From: Flavobacteriales bacterium
Lineage (GTDB): Bacteria > Bacteroidota > Bacteroidia > Flavobacteriales_D > Sanyastnellaceae
Assembly (NCBI GenBank): GCA_022447625.1
Contig: JAKVAX010000009.1
Coordinates: forward strand, 79,760-143,759
Reading direction: 5' to 3'
Length of the DNA stretch: 64,000 nt
Of the stretch, positions 1 through 8,264 are shown piece by piece (positions within the stretch are counted from its first letter, which is position 1; every line of letters begins with the position of its first letter). Under the pieces are notes generated by a model. The model saw only the letters and a list, made by a program, of their open reading frames with translations, was not told the DNA's origin and searched no databases. The translations under genes were made by a program, and so were the position numbers.

Positions 1-370
1 GATCAAAGAAGTGACCTACCACCGTCGACACAGCAGCGAATGGATCATTCGCCTAGGAGACGGAACTGAAGAGAGTCACTCGAAGATTCAGGAAAGCATC
101 AACGAGCTGTGGGCCTTCACTGGAGAAATGTATACTCCAGACAAGCTAGACCAACAGGCACTTGCTGATGGATATGGAGTTGATCTTGTTCAACTTTCAG
201 AATATTGGAAACAAAATGTAGCCGGCGTTCTTCGTCAAGCTACGCTTAATGTACCTGAAGACGGGTGGATGCAGAAAGGTGGAAAGAAGGGAATCCATTC
301 AGAACACCTTGGATACATGCTTGCAGAAATGCAGCACATTCCACGCACCTACCCTGACGCACAGTGGTAA
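1..370 (+). CDS. paaC: Phenylacetyl-CoA epoxidase subunit PaaC, C-terminal part
   Basis: This is the 3' end of a gene that begins left of the window; the reading frame is open from base 2 (I-K-E-V-T-Y-H). The residues H-S-S-E-W-I-I-R-L-G-D-G-T-E-E-S-H are typical of PaaC, the non-catalytic ferritin-fold partner of PaaA in the 1,2-phenylacetyl-CoA epoxidase. The C-terminal helix ending in L-A-E-M-Q-H-I-P-R also fits. The complex epoxidises phenylacetyl-CoA in aerobic phenylacetate breakdown, in the cytosol. It stops three bases before paaD, as expected for the paaABCDE operon order. The family is well recognised; the upstream genes cannot be seen. Confidence 0.93.
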   Translation, partial: IKEVTYHRRHSSEWIIRLGDGTEESHSKIQESINELWAFTGEMYTPDKLDQQALADGYGVDLVQLSEYWKQNVAGVLRQATLNVPEDGWMQKGGKKGIHSEHLGYMLAEMQHIPRTYPDAQW

Positions 371-373
371 TCG

Positions 374-862
374 GTGGAAAGAAACGAAGCACACATCCTT
401 GAATTATTGACCGCGGTCAAAGATCCTGAGATTCCCGTTCTCAACGTTGTTGACATGGGCGTCATCAGAAAGGTAGATCTCAATGATGACCACATCGTAG
501 TCACCATCACCCCAACCTACAGTGGCTGTCCAGCAATGGACGTCATCTCCATGAACGTAAAGGCTACCCTCAAGCGTGCCTTCGGAGAAGACGCAGAAGT
601 CGTTTCCCAACTCTCCCCTGCCTGGACTACCGATTGGATTACCGACGAAGCACGCGAGAAATTACGTGAATACGGCATCGCCCCACCTGAAGGCAAAAGC
701 CACGATAAATCACAACTCTTCGCCGAACCTAAGGTGATCGCTTGTCCAAAGTGTGGCTCTGAAAACACCACTCTTGTTTCGGAATTCGGCAGTACCAGCT
801 GCAAAGCACACTACAAGTGCTCTGATTGTTTGGAGCCGTTTGATTATTTTAAATGCATTTAG
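374..862 (+). CDS. paaD: Phenylacetyl-CoA epoxidase assembly subunit PaaD
   Basis: A 162-residue protein starting at a GTG three bases after paaC. The first 90 residues form a MIP18/DUF59 domain (D-P-E-I-P near residue 17, V-x-x-x-P-T-Y-S-G-C-P near 47-54), the class that helps mature iron or iron-sulfur proteins. The C-terminus carries a zinc-ribbon-like pair, C-P-K-C near 124 and C-S-D-C near 149, with a further Cys close to the end. This composition is diagnostic of PaaD (PaaJ), needed for activity of the PaaABCE complex. No paaE follows on this strand; the next 180 bases are empty, so the reductase lies elsewhere or upstream. Confidence 0.92.
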   Translation: MERNEAHILELLTAVKDPEIPVLNVVDMGVIRKVDLNDDHIVVTITPTYSGCPAMDVISMNVKATLKRAFGEDAEVVSQLSPAWTTDWITDEAREKLREYGIAPPEGKSHDKSQLFAEPKVIACPKCGSENTTLVSEFGSTSCKAHYKCSDCLEPFDYFKCI

Positions 863-1045
863 GGGGCGTTGGGCTTTAGGCGTTAGTGGGTTTGATTTTA
901 TATCTGTCGAAATGAATGGAGACCTTTCGAAAGATCAGAGAGATTGAATCCGATTTTCATTCGTTCTTTTATGGCGAATTGATAGGTCTTCAGCGTCTGA
1001 ATCGCCATGGCCCAATCGTAGGGATGGATGAAATCCATCCAATCA

Positions 1046-1477
1046 TCATTCGTATTTCTTAAGCAGATAAGTATACGTTGTGAATTCGTTTAGCCTTGTG
1101 ACTAACGAAACATAATCATCACCGGAATGGATAATGGTGCAAGTCTGATTTAGATGACGATTCCCCTGATTGATGTTCATTTCGAGTTGATCACCAGTGA
1201 GTTCATATTTCCCAAAGATGAGCTCCGCATCTATTAGTCCGCGGCAGGTATAGATACCGTTCTCCCAAAAGTTATATCGCACGCCAATGCTTTTGTTTCT
1301 GATTTTGGCTTCAAGGTCTTCACCAGTAAAATGAGACTCGATGAGGAAATCCTTCACTTCCCATTTACCTTCAATGGAAGGTTCGATACTCGCTTCGGGG
1401 CGGCAGGAGAACATATAAATGATCACAAATAAGAGGCAAAGTCTATTCGCTAGACTTAGATTGGCTGCATTGATCAT
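1046..1477 (-). CDS. Small lipoprotein of unknown function
   Basis: A 143-residue protein with a hydrophobic N-terminal segment ending in M-F-S-C, a lipobox that would be cut before Cys25, so a lipid-anchored envelope protein is likely. The mature part opens with I-E-G-K-W-E-V and has alternating short strands (Y-T-C-R-G, F-G-K-Y-E-L-T-G-D-Q-L-E). This resembles small lipocalin-like domains common in this phylum, but I cannot assign a family. Its ATG lies only 12 bases from the divergently read ATG of the hydrolase at 1490, so the promoters must overlap coding sequence or the two genes share control. Confidence 0.7.
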   Translation of the reverse strand: MINAANLSLANRLCLLFVIIYMFSCRPEASIEPSIEGKWEVKDFLIESHFTGEDLEAKIRNKSIGVRYNFWENGIYTCRGLIDAELIFGKYELTGDQLEMNINQGNRHLNQTCTIIHSGDDYVSLVTRLNEFTTYTYLLKKYE

Positions 1478-1489
1478 AGTCGTTTCGCA

Positions 1490-2413
1490 ATGAAAAAGGT
1501 TAGAATAATGGTGTTTAGTCTTGTGATGTCAATGGCATTCGCTGCCTTGGCTTTCAACAACGAACAACCAGCTGTACACCCAAGTAATGAGACAGTTCAC
1601 GATACGAACTTTCAAATCTCCCTTCCAGACGGACCTGTCGAATCTATCCTGATTCTTTTTGGCGGCTACGGACAAAAGCCCAACGACGTCTTGCTAGCCT
1701 TTCCTATCGAATCAAAGCTTAGAGACCAAAACATTGCGGTGATCTATGTAAAACAACTGAACCGGATTTGGCTGAATGCTGATGAATTAACATCGATACA
1801 AGAGGCGATTGTACAAACGAGATCAGCGCATGCGCTCATTACGAATCAACTCTTCTTAGGAGGTTTTTCTAGTGGTGGAAACCATGCCTTGCAACTTGCT
1901 AATCGCCTCTCACGTCAAGGCGATGATCAGGTACTCGGTGTGTTCACGGTTGACAACCCGATTGACCTTGAACAGCTTTATCTGAATGCGGAAGAGAATA
2001 TTGAACGCAACTTTCATCCATGGGCGATTGGAGAGAGTCAAATGATTACTCAGATCATCAATGACTCCATAGGCAATGGCAACCGTGATGATTTCTTTAA
2101 TGACTTCTCGCTGTATAGAAGAAGTTCAAACGCTCATCTTCTAGAAGACCTCAAGTCGACCTCCTTAAGACTCTACACAGAGCCTGACACCGCATGGCAT
2201 CGTGAGAATAGAGGAACAACCTACGAGGACATCAACGCCTATCAGCTCGAAGGGCTCGCGTCTCTTTTAAAGTCAGAAGGTTTTGAAGTTCAACTGATCA
2301 CTACCACAGGCAAAGGATATCGTCCAGACGGCATGCGTCATCCGCATAGTTGGTCGATTGTGGATCAGGAGGAGTTGGTGAAGTGGTTCTTAAGTCTGAA
2401 TCGAAGAAAGTAA
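1490..2413 (+). CDS. Secreted alpha/beta-hydrolase-like protein
   Basis: A 307-residue protein with a signal peptide (M-K-K-V-R, then a hydrophobic run to about residue 22). The stretch L-F-L-G-G-F-S-S-G-G-N near residues 122-132 is a G-x-S-x-G nucleophile elbow. The sequence I-L-F-G-G-Y-G-Q-K near 56 would be the oxyanion loop. A late G-M-R-H-P-H-S-W supplies the catalytic His, and V-D-N-P after the elbow is a possible acid. The fold assignment is fairly safe; the substrate is unknown (an esterase or lipase-like activity in the periplasm or outside is inferred). It is divergent from the lipoprotein gene at 1477. Confidence 0.72.
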   Translation: MKKVRIMVFSLVMSMAFAALAFNNEQPAVHPSNETVHDTNFQISLPDGPVESILILFGGYGQKPNDVLLAFPIESKLRDQNIAVIYVKQLNRIWLNADELTSIQEAIVQTRSAHALITNQLFLGGFSSGGNHALQLANRLSRQGDDQVLGVFTVDNPIDLEQLYLNAEENIERNFHPWAIGESQMITQIINDSIGNGNRDDFFNDFSLYRRSSNAHLLEDLKSTSLRLYTEPDTAWHRENRGTTYEDINAYQLEGLASLLKSEGFEVQLITTTGKGYRPDGMRHPHSWSIVDQEELVKWFLSLNRRK

Positions 2414-2776
2414 CGCACACAAACTTTCCACGAACGTCCACAAACTACCTATTGACAAGCATTCGGGAAACTTCGAGTTTTACATAACCAAATTGAAACG
2501 AAACCCACTTGTGGGGAGGTCTCAACTGATAAATTGCTCTATTGGAATGGAACTAAGACCGAACATTTAAGCACATATAAACTTTTCTGCAACGCTCGTA
2601 AACTAGCTCTTGACAAGCGTTGTAAATCGCCTGAACTTTGGCTCGTGCCGGTTAGGACGGTGGGGGCGGGCGGGCCCGCGAGGGCTGAGAATTTCTGCAA
2701 AATAGAATAGATTCAGTCCGCGGACAGACCAACTAAGGCTGAGCTACTCTACCCAAAAACACCCTATCTTAGATAT
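2414..2776. other. Gene-free stretch with a GC-rich patch and an imperfect direct repeat
   Basis: This 363-base interval holds no credible gene. Two 22-base segments at 2442-2463 and 2600-2621 match at 19 positions (both read AAACTA..CT.TTGACAAGC.TT), 158 bases apart. A 41-base patch at 2647-2687 is 34/41 G or C, far richer than its surroundings, and contains the palindrome CGGGCCCG at 2671-2678. The last 60 bases presumably carry the promoter of the Crp-family gene. The pattern could be debris of a mobile element or cassette, but no transposase or recombination site can be named. Confidence 0.55.
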
Positions 2777-3361
2777 ATGAAAAACCTCCTCCGAAATATG
2801 ATCTCTGCCTTCGAAGCCCTCGAACCGCACGAAGTCGACCTCATCGTCGACAACTCGAACGTGCAGGCATTCAAAAAAGGGTCTGTGCTGCTTTCAGAAG
2901 GACAGATGTCAAAGGAGTGTTTCTTCGTGTTGAAAGGACTCGTACGCGAGTACCGAATCGTGAATGGAGAAGAGAAGTCAACAGCCTTCTACTCTGAAGG
3001 GATGCCAGTAACTTCTTTCATGAGCTTCAATACTGAAACTCCTTCACCTAGCTACTTGGTTTGTGGCGAAGATAGCATTCTCACCGTAGGTACGAAGACG
3101 CTAGAAGACGAGATGTGTGCTCGAATTCCAAGGTTGGAAAGCGTGATTCGAGTTGAAGTGGAGAAAGTAACGGCCGAAGGACAAGAAGCCTTTGCTCGTT
3201 TCATGACCTCTACTCCTGAAGAAAGGTACCTGCGTGTGATGGAGGAACGTCCGGATTTGTTGCAACGCGTTCCTCAACATCAACTAGCAAGCTACCTTGG
3301 GATTACCCCTGAGTCTTTAAGTCGATTGCGTAAACGACTTGTAAAGAAGGAAAAGTCTTAG
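2777..3361 (+). CDS. Crp/Fnr-family transcription regulator
   Basis: A 194-residue regulator. Residues 20-130 form a cyclic-nucleotide-binding-type beta roll (G-S-V-L-L-S-E-G near 36, C-F-F-V-L-K-G-L-V-R-E-Y near 48-59). The C-terminus has a short helix-turn-helix, Q-H-Q-L-A-S-Y-L-G-I-T-P-E-S-L-S-R-L. The N-domain lacks the conserved Arg and Glu set of true cAMP binders, as is usual for the many Bacteroidota members of this group, so the ligand is unknown. It is convergent with the dehydrogenase at 3358-4350, overlapping by four bases. That pairing suggests, but does not prove, that it controls its neighbour. Confidence 0.85.
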   Translation: MKNLLRNMISAFEALEPHEVDLIVDNSNVQAFKKGSVLLSEGQMSKECFFVLKGLVREYRIVNGEEKSTAFYSEGMPVTSFMSFNTETPSPSYLVCGEDSILTVGTKTLEDEMCARIPRLESVIRVEVEKVTAEGQEAFARFMTSTPEERYLRVMEERPDLLQRVPQHQLASYLGITPESLSRLRKRLVKKEKS

Positions 3362-4350
3362 AGCTCCATTGACAACACGATATTCCCTCGCTTTCTTCCT
3401 GAATCAACGTATTGATGAGCTTGGACTACTTCGTTCATGGCATAGGTGCGGTCCATCACCATTCTGATTTCACGGTTGCGGTACATCTCCATCAACTCAA
3501 GTAACATCGCTCGAAGTTCAACTACTTTTCTGGTGCCAGTAGCCGCGAACTTCGCCTTCTTCCCGTGCTTCTGTGAACGGAAGAACATATCTACAAACAA
3601 CTCGCCCTTCAATACCGGACATACATACTGTCCTTGCTCTTTGAGGATCGCCTTACAAGCTCTGAAGCTCGATTTCCCGACAGTATCATAGATCACATCG
3701 AAACGTTCGTTGAGCTTCGTGTAGTCTGTTGTTTTGTAATCAATGAATGCGTCTGCTCCAAGTGAAGTGACCAATTCCGCGTTAGCGCTAGAACAAACCG
3801 CCGTAACATGAAGATCCATCTCCTTACCAATTTGAATGGCCGCAGTACCTAAGGCACCGGAAGCTCCAATAATCATCAATCGCTGATCGCTTTTCATATT
3901 GGCTACATCGCGAATGAAGTTCCATGAAGTCACCGCACCATCACAGAACACGGCACCTTCATCATAACTCATCAATTCAGGCATGTGCGTGATGACTGCA
4001 TCTTGTTCAACTACGAGATATTCAGCATAAGAGCTAAATCCAAACAGCGACTCGCCACATACTCGATCACCAGGAAGGTAATCAGTCACCTCAGACACAA
4101 CCGCCTCAACAACCCCAGCAAAACCAGTCCCGGGAATGGGGTTCTTCGGACGTCGAAGCCCGAGAAAGAGCCTTCCTAATCTCGGGGTTCCCATGCGTAA
4201 GAAAGTATCAGCTGCTGTCACAGCCGCCGCGTGATTGCGAATTAGAATTTGATTCGGCTTCGGTGCTGGCTTCTTGAAAGTCTCTACCTTAAGTACTTCA
4301 GGACCACCATATTCAGTAACCCTCACCGCTTGCATTGTTGTATTCATCAT
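3358..4350 (-). CDS. Medium-chain NAD(P)-dependent quinone-reductase-like dehydrogenase
   Basis: A 330-residue member of the MDR superfamily, quinone oxidoreductase branch. The N-terminal GroES-like domain shows T-E-Y-G-G-P-E-V-L-K near residue 12 and G-T-G-F-A-G-V-V near 75. The Rossmann domain has I-I-G-A-S-G-A-L-G-T-A-A-I-Q near 160. No structural or catalytic zinc ligands are visible, matching the zinc-free NADPH enzymes that reduce quinones or enals. Two adjacent ATGs (4350 and 4347) could start it. One copy of the dispersed hairpin lies inside at 3775, reading S-A-N-A-E on the coding strand. The tail overlaps the convergent Crp-type gene. Confidence 0.88.
   Translation of the reverse strand: MMNTTMQAVRVTEYGGPEVLKVETFKKPAPKPNQILIRNHAAAVTAADTFLRMGTPRLGRLFLGLRRPKNPIPGTGFAGVVEAVVSEVTDYLPGDRVCGESLFGFSSYAEYLVVEQDAVITHMPELMSYDEGAVFCDGAVTSWNFIRDVANMKSDQRLMIIGASGALGTAAIQIGKEMDLHVTAVCSSANAELVTSLGADAFIDYKTTDYTKLNERFDVIYDTVGKSSFRACKAILKEQGQYVCPVLKGELFVDMFFRSQKHGKKAKFAATGTRKVVELRAMLLELMEMYRNREIRMVMDRTYAMNEVVQAHQYVDSGRKRGNIVLSMEL
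3775..3790 (+). repeat. Dispersed hairpin element, copy 1 (variant loop)
   Basis: Reads TTCCGC-GTTA-GCGCTA: the left arm and the first three bases of the right arm match the family consensus, while the outer right arm has decayed. It lies within the dehydrogenase gene, with the GCGGAA-ending strand as coding strand. Confidence 0.6.
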
Positions 4351-4517
4351 TTCTTGCTTTTAGTTGATGAAGCAAAGATCCAACGAAGAGAAGGCTCAAT
4401 TCATTGACGTTCGTCAAGAAAGAGGTGGAATGTGGAATGTGGAACGTGGAATGCAGGTTATGTCTTCATGAATCCCATCCGTGCCCTACCGATAAGTTAT
4501 TGTTTATCGTTTTTCGA

Positions 4518-5411
4518 TTATTGATCGAGGTTTGCCTTACGCCTGAAACCATAGAATAATTGCCCCCAAAAACCTTTCGGCATATCCTCTACTCCCGGGT
4601 AACCAAGTTTGATGTGGGCATCATCTTTGGGGATAGATGCGGTTCCGAATAGGTAATCCCATAGGCTTAAACTGATGCCGAAATTGATACCATGGGTTCT
4701 TCCTTCTGGGAGGTGGTACACGTGATGCCAGAGGTGCATTACTGGGTTGTTAAAGACATAGCGCAATGGCCCCCATGTTATGTGAATGTTCGCGTGGTTG
4801 AGGTGTCCAATAGAAATAGCTACGAAGTGAACGATGTATGCTTGCTCTGGTTCAAAACCTCCTAGGAGCATGACCCCAATGGTCTTGAGTGGCTTGTAGA
4901 AGATGTTCTCCATCCAGTGATAGCGGAGGTGAGCCGCGAAGCCCATCTCTTCTACCGAATGATGCACTTGGTGGAATCGCCACAGAAATTCGAACCGGTG
5001 AAGAGCCACGTGGGTAGCCCATTGCACAAAGTCAATCACAATGAAGAAGACGAGCAGCTGCAGCGCCATAGGCCAAGCCGACATGTCAATCAGTGCAATG
5101 CTCTTCATGGAAATGCCTACCGACTGGAAGCCCAGTTCGAGAAGTGCGTAAACGCCAGCAATCGCAATTGAGAAAATGAAGAAGTTGAAGAACATGTAAA
5201 ACCCATCCAACCAGAAATCCTTTCGGATGGCTTTTTGCTCCTTTCTCCAAGGAAAGGCGAGTTCGAGCAAGTAAACGGCTACTGAAATCGCGATCAATCC
5301 ATAGAAGTAGTTCTGGTACCATGGTACACTGCTATCCATGATGATCGACTTCCATGTCCAATCCACAGTGCCCATGAAGGCATCTTTCATGACTTGAATT
5401 GCTGAACTCAT
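4518..5411 (-). CDS. Sterol desaturase / fatty acid hydroxylase family membrane protein
   Basis: A 297-residue integral membrane protein with hydrophobic helices near residues 32-50, 75-95 and 115-130. It carries the histidine clusters of the di-iron hydroxylase superfamily: H-V-A-L-H followed by H-Q-V-H-H, then H-L-N-H, and H-L-W-H-H-V-Y-H near the C-terminal third. The reaction would be oxygen-dependent hydroxylation or desaturation of a lipid. It starts one base after the stop of the sulfurtransferase gene and so closes the sulfite-oxidation operon, an unexpected partner. The substrate is unknown; hydroxylation of a sulfonolipid or quinone-type lipid is speculation from context only. Confidence 0.85.
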   Translation of the reverse strand: MSSAIQVMKDAFMGTVDWTWKSIIMDSSVPWYQNYFYGLIAISVAVYLLELAFPWRKEQKAIRKDFWLDGFYMFFNFFIFSIAIAGVYALLELGFQSVGISMKSIALIDMSAWPMALQLLVFFIVIDFVQWATHVALHRFEFLWRFHQVHHSVEEMGFAAHLRYHWMENIFYKPLKTIGVMLLGGFEPEQAYIVHFVAISIGHLNHANIHITWGPLRYVFNNPVMHLWHHVYHLPEGRTHGINFGISLSLWDYLFGTASIPKDDAHIKLGYPGVEDMPKGFWGQLFYGFRRKANLDQ

Positions 5412-5412
5412 A

Positions 5413-6378
5413 TTATTCTTGTTCGACGTCCATGGCTATGGGTAAGAGATCCATATGGCTCCACTCTGTCCATGAACCGTCATAGTTCTTGACATTTTCG
5501 TAACCGAGAAGTTCACTAAGCACAAAGGTGGTGTGCGCAGAACGCACTCCAGTGTGACAGTAGGTGATGATCTGCTTCTCAGGCGTAATTCCTAATTCCG
5601 TGAGGTCATGCTGGATATCATCTAGAGGCTTCAACATCCAACTTTGTCCCATTTCAACGGCATTCCCCCAATCGTAGTGAATAGCTCCTGGGATATGTCC
5701 GGCTCTAACCGCTCCCTTTTTCATAAAGGCCCCTGTGAATTCATCTAGTGTGCGGGTATCAACTAAAATGACAGTCGAATCTACAGTAGCGTGGATTAGT
5801 CTGTTCAAACCGACATATGACGATCGATCTACTTCATTTCTAAAGCTAAAGCCTTCACGAATTGGAGCCTTCGGAGTTCCTGTTTCAGCATACTTGCCTG
5901 ATTGCTTCCAAGCTTGCCATCCACCATCAAGGAGGGCGACATCTGGGTGTCCGTACATTTTCAACAGCCACCAAAATCGAGCAGCATCACATCCTCCTTT
6001 GGCGTCGTATACAACCACCATCGTTTCTGCGGTAGCGCCTAAAGAATCCAGTAACGACTCCATACGTTCGCGATCAGCGGCCATCCCACCATAGTCGTAA
6101 TCAGCGCTTTGAATGTGATTACGCCAAATGCGATGCGCACCTGGTATGTGTCCCTCTTCGAAATCATCAGGCTTGCGCATGTCAATCAACAATACACGTT
6201 GTTCAGAATGGATCAAGCCTGAATACACCTCAAGGGAAAGCAACGAAGATTGATTCGAATCAACCGCTGTACTGTCAACCGGTTGTTCAACAGTCTCTAC
6301 TGTCACTGCAGGAGTCGAAGGTTCAACGCAACTAAAAAGCAGCAATCCGAGTATGACTATTCCTCCAAAACGTACCAT
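5413..6378 (-). CDS. Lipoprotein thiosulfate/3-mercaptopyruvate-type sulfurtransferase (two rhodanese domains)
   Basis: A 321-residue protein. The N-terminus (I-V-I-L-G-L-L-L-F-S-C) is a lipoprotein signal with Cys at about 17. Two rhodanese domains follow: the first (residues 45-165) has D-A-K-G-G-C in the active loop position, the second (190-310) has the full active loop Y-C-H-T-G-V-R-S-A. Tandem organisation with a catalytic Cys only in the second domain is the TST/SseA arrangement. Its envelope location beside a sulfite dehydrogenase suggests it moves sulfane sulfur from thiosulfate and yields sulfite for oxidation. The start overlaps the cytochrome gene's end by 22 bases, so translation is probably coupled. 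Confidence 0.88.
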   Translation of the reverse strand: MVRFGGIVILGLLLFSCVEPSTPAVTVETVEQPVDSTAVDSNQSSLLSLEVYSGLIHSEQRVLLIDMRKPDDFEEGHIPGAHRIWRNHIQSADYDYGGMAADRERMESLLDSLGATAETMVVVYDAKGGCDAARFWWLLKMYGHPDVALLDGGWQAWKQSGKYAETGTPKAPIREGFSFRNEVDRSSYVGLNRLIHATVDSTVILVDTRTLDEFTGAFMKKGAVRAGHIPGAIHYDWGNAVEMGQSWMLKPLDDIQHDLTELGITPEKQIITYCHTGVRSAHTTFVLSELLGYENVKNYDGSWTEWSHMDLLPIAMDVEQE

Positions 6379-6854
6379 TCGATGTCTTTCAGATTTGCTC
6401 TTCTTCCCTCCTGTACTGGGGCATAGTTCTTCGCCAAGTAATCCAAGATAATATCTTCATTTGGACCAAGATCCCAGAGATTTTGAGTCTCTTGCATCCA
6501 GCGAATCATTTTTTTCCAGCCATCGCGATCTGCACGATTTTGCGTTACCAATTTCGCTGAATGACAAGCCAAACAGGTCACCTTCACTTGTTCGAAACCA
6601 TCATCAACGATCAACCCTGTACGCATGTGGATGCCATTCTCGATGAGATCATCCGGAATGTCTTCCGCCATGGGAATAATCTCGGGTTCCATCAATTCTT
6701 CAGTTTCACCAAAAAAGCGTTCAGCAGTGTCTGGTGCCATAATATTAAACATAGCAACAATCACGATAAATGTTGAAGCATACACCAAAACATTGGTTCG
6801 CTTCACCACCTTCTCTATGATCTCATCTTGTATGGGAAGTCGCTCTTCGCTCAT
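6357..6854 (-). CDS. Membrane-anchored monohaem cytochrome c, sulfite dehydrogenase electron acceptor
   Basis: A 165-residue protein starting at M-S-E-E-R. This start is preferred over one 57 bases upstream because its ATG overlaps the TGA of the molybdenum subunit gene (ATGA), the usual form of coupled translation. Residues 20-42 form one membrane helix (V-Y-A-S-T-F-I-V-I-V-A-M-F). A single haem-binding C-L-A-C-H sits near residue 94, and a downstream Met in W-M-Q-E-T may be the axial ligand. It is small and of the SorB kind: it would take electrons from the sulfite dehydrogenase and pass them to the respiratory chain. Confidence 0.85.
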   Translation of the reverse strand: MSEERLPIQDEIIEKVVKRTNVLVYASTFIVIVAMFNIMAPDTAERFFGETEELMEPEIIPMAEDIPDDLIENGIHMRTGLIVDDGFEQVKVTCLACHSAKLVTQNRADRDGWKKMIRWMQETQNLWDLGPNEDIILDYLAKNYAPVQEGRRANLKDIEWYVLEE

Positions 6855-8161
6855 TCTACTTTCACCGCTATCCGATGCGTTGCATTGTTCAAATATCCTT
6901 TCGGGTTCCATCCAGGAACAACCATGGGCTGGCTCTTTCCTTCGCTATCCGTTGCCTTGGCCCAAACTTCATAATATCCTTTCTCTGGGAAATTTACGGA
7001 TGCCTCCCATCGCTGCCAAGCCAATCGATTGGCAGCCGGATTCAAAGATGCTTTCTGCCAAGTTGATCCAAAGTTGATCGAAATATGCATTTGGCTCACA
7101 CTGAGGTCACCAGCCCACGCATGTCCTCTAAGTGTCAAACTCTTTTTGCCTTTGAGTACAGCTCCCGTTTTTGGGTAGGTAATCAACGACTTGACAGGCA
7201 TACTTTCGATAATACACATGTCTTCTGCCTTCACCTCTTGACCAGGGGCTACCTTCTCGCATGGAACACGATATGACGGTGCTTCCATCTTCGGACCGTC
7301 ATGCACTTTGTTCCTCACACTCAGTCTAGAAAGCCATTTCCCGCTCACCGAAGCCGGCCAACCACCAATCACCATTCGTAGTGGATGTCCGTTCATCACA
7401 GGAATATCTTCACCATTCATAGCCCAAGCAATCAGCGACTCATCTTCCATCGCCTTCGCTATAGGAACTCCTCTTGAAATGGTCACTTTATTGGGATTAC
7501 GACTCAAGTGGACGTCCTTACCATAGTAGCCAACGTACACTGCATCAGATTTCACCTTAGCGTAATTCAAGACATCTTTTAAACGAACACCGGTCCATTC
7601 GGCACAGGCAACAGCACCTGTTGACCATTGGTTTCCTTTGGCTGGTGGATTGAATTCAGATCTTCCATTCCCGCCACATTCAAGGGTCAGACGATACGTA
7701 TGATGTTCGAAATTACTTTTGAGCTCATCAACCGATAAGGTAATCGGTTCTGGAATGGATTCGCCGTCAATAGTCAGCGTCCATGCACCCACATCGATAT
7801 CTTCAGGAACAAGTCCGTTGTTTCGAATAAAGAAGCGATCGGCTGGGGTAATCTCGTCGTCAAGGAGATGAGGAGGTGTCTCCACATTCCATGGCTTATC
7901 GTTCAAAACAACGAGGTCTGGATGTTTACCTGGAATAGAGAAATCCTGTTCTGGACGAGCCAATATCGCCGGGATTATTCCACTGGGCATTTGATCGGCA
8001 AAAACGATCTTGCCTCCAACGGCAGCAGCCATGGCAGCCAAGCCCGCTTTTTTCAAAAAGCCTCGTCTGCTTTCATCTGTGCGTCTGCCCCATAACAGCT
8101 CATCTGCCTGTTGGGGGTCTTCGGCATACAATTGATGGATCCCAATCTTTCGTTTTCTCAT
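6851..8161 (-). CDS. Molybdopterin sulfite dehydrogenase, SorA/SoxC-like
   Basis: A 436-residue protein of the sulfite oxidase family. A twin-arginine signal (R-R-G-F-L-K-K-A-G-L-A-A-M, near residues 33-45) marks export of the folded enzyme. The molybdopterin domain contains L-E-C-G-G-N-G-R, whose Cys is the molybdenum ligand, and G-A-V-A-C-A-E-W-T-G-V. The C-terminal third is the Mo-cofactor dimerisation domain with an immunoglobulin-like fold (W-E-A-S-V-N-F-P-E-K-G-Y). It would oxidise sulfite to sulfate in the periplasm with the cytochrome encoded next. It is the first gene of a four-gene operon on this strand. SoxC versus SorA cannot be settled; no sox genes are nearby, which favours a SorAB-like enzyme. 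Confidence 0.9.
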   Translation of the reverse strand: MRKRKIGIHQLYAEDPQQADELLWGRRTDESRRGFLKKAGLAAMAAAVGGKIVFADQMPSGIIPAILARPEQDFSIPGKHPDLVVLNDKPWNVETPPHLLDDEITPADRFFIRNNGLVPEDIDVGAWTLTIDGESIPEPITLSVDELKSNFEHHTYRLTLECGGNGRSEFNPPAKGNQWSTGAVACAEWTGVRLKDVLNYAKVKSDAVYVGYYGKDVHLSRNPNKVTISRGVPIAKAMEDESLIAWAMNGEDIPVMNGHPLRMVIGGWPASVSGKWLSRLSVRNKVHDGPKMEAPSYRVPCEKVAPGQEVKAEDMCIIESMPVKSLITYPKTGAVLKGKKSLTLRGHAWAGDLSVSQMHISINFGSTWQKASLNPAANRLAWQRWEASVNFPEKGYYEVWAKATDSEGKSQPMVVPGWNPKGYLNNATHRIAVKVE

Positions 8162-8264
8162 GTTTCAGGTTTCGAACCAAGCAGCAAGTAACAAAAACAG
8201 CACAGTATTTGTCTGTAACTTATGTCTCATTCGTGAAGTCAACTCTTTTAAGCAACTTAGTGAA

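Noticed and set aside
404..804. Minus-strand open frames opposite paaD and many similar frames opposite other genes
   Set aside because: They lie fully within well-recognised genes, have no family-like residues and reflect codon use of the real gene.
2414..2776. Integron attC site or insertion-sequence remnant
   Set aside because: GTTAGGA and TAAC words are present but the attC core pattern does not fit, and no integrase or transposase fragments can be read on either strand.
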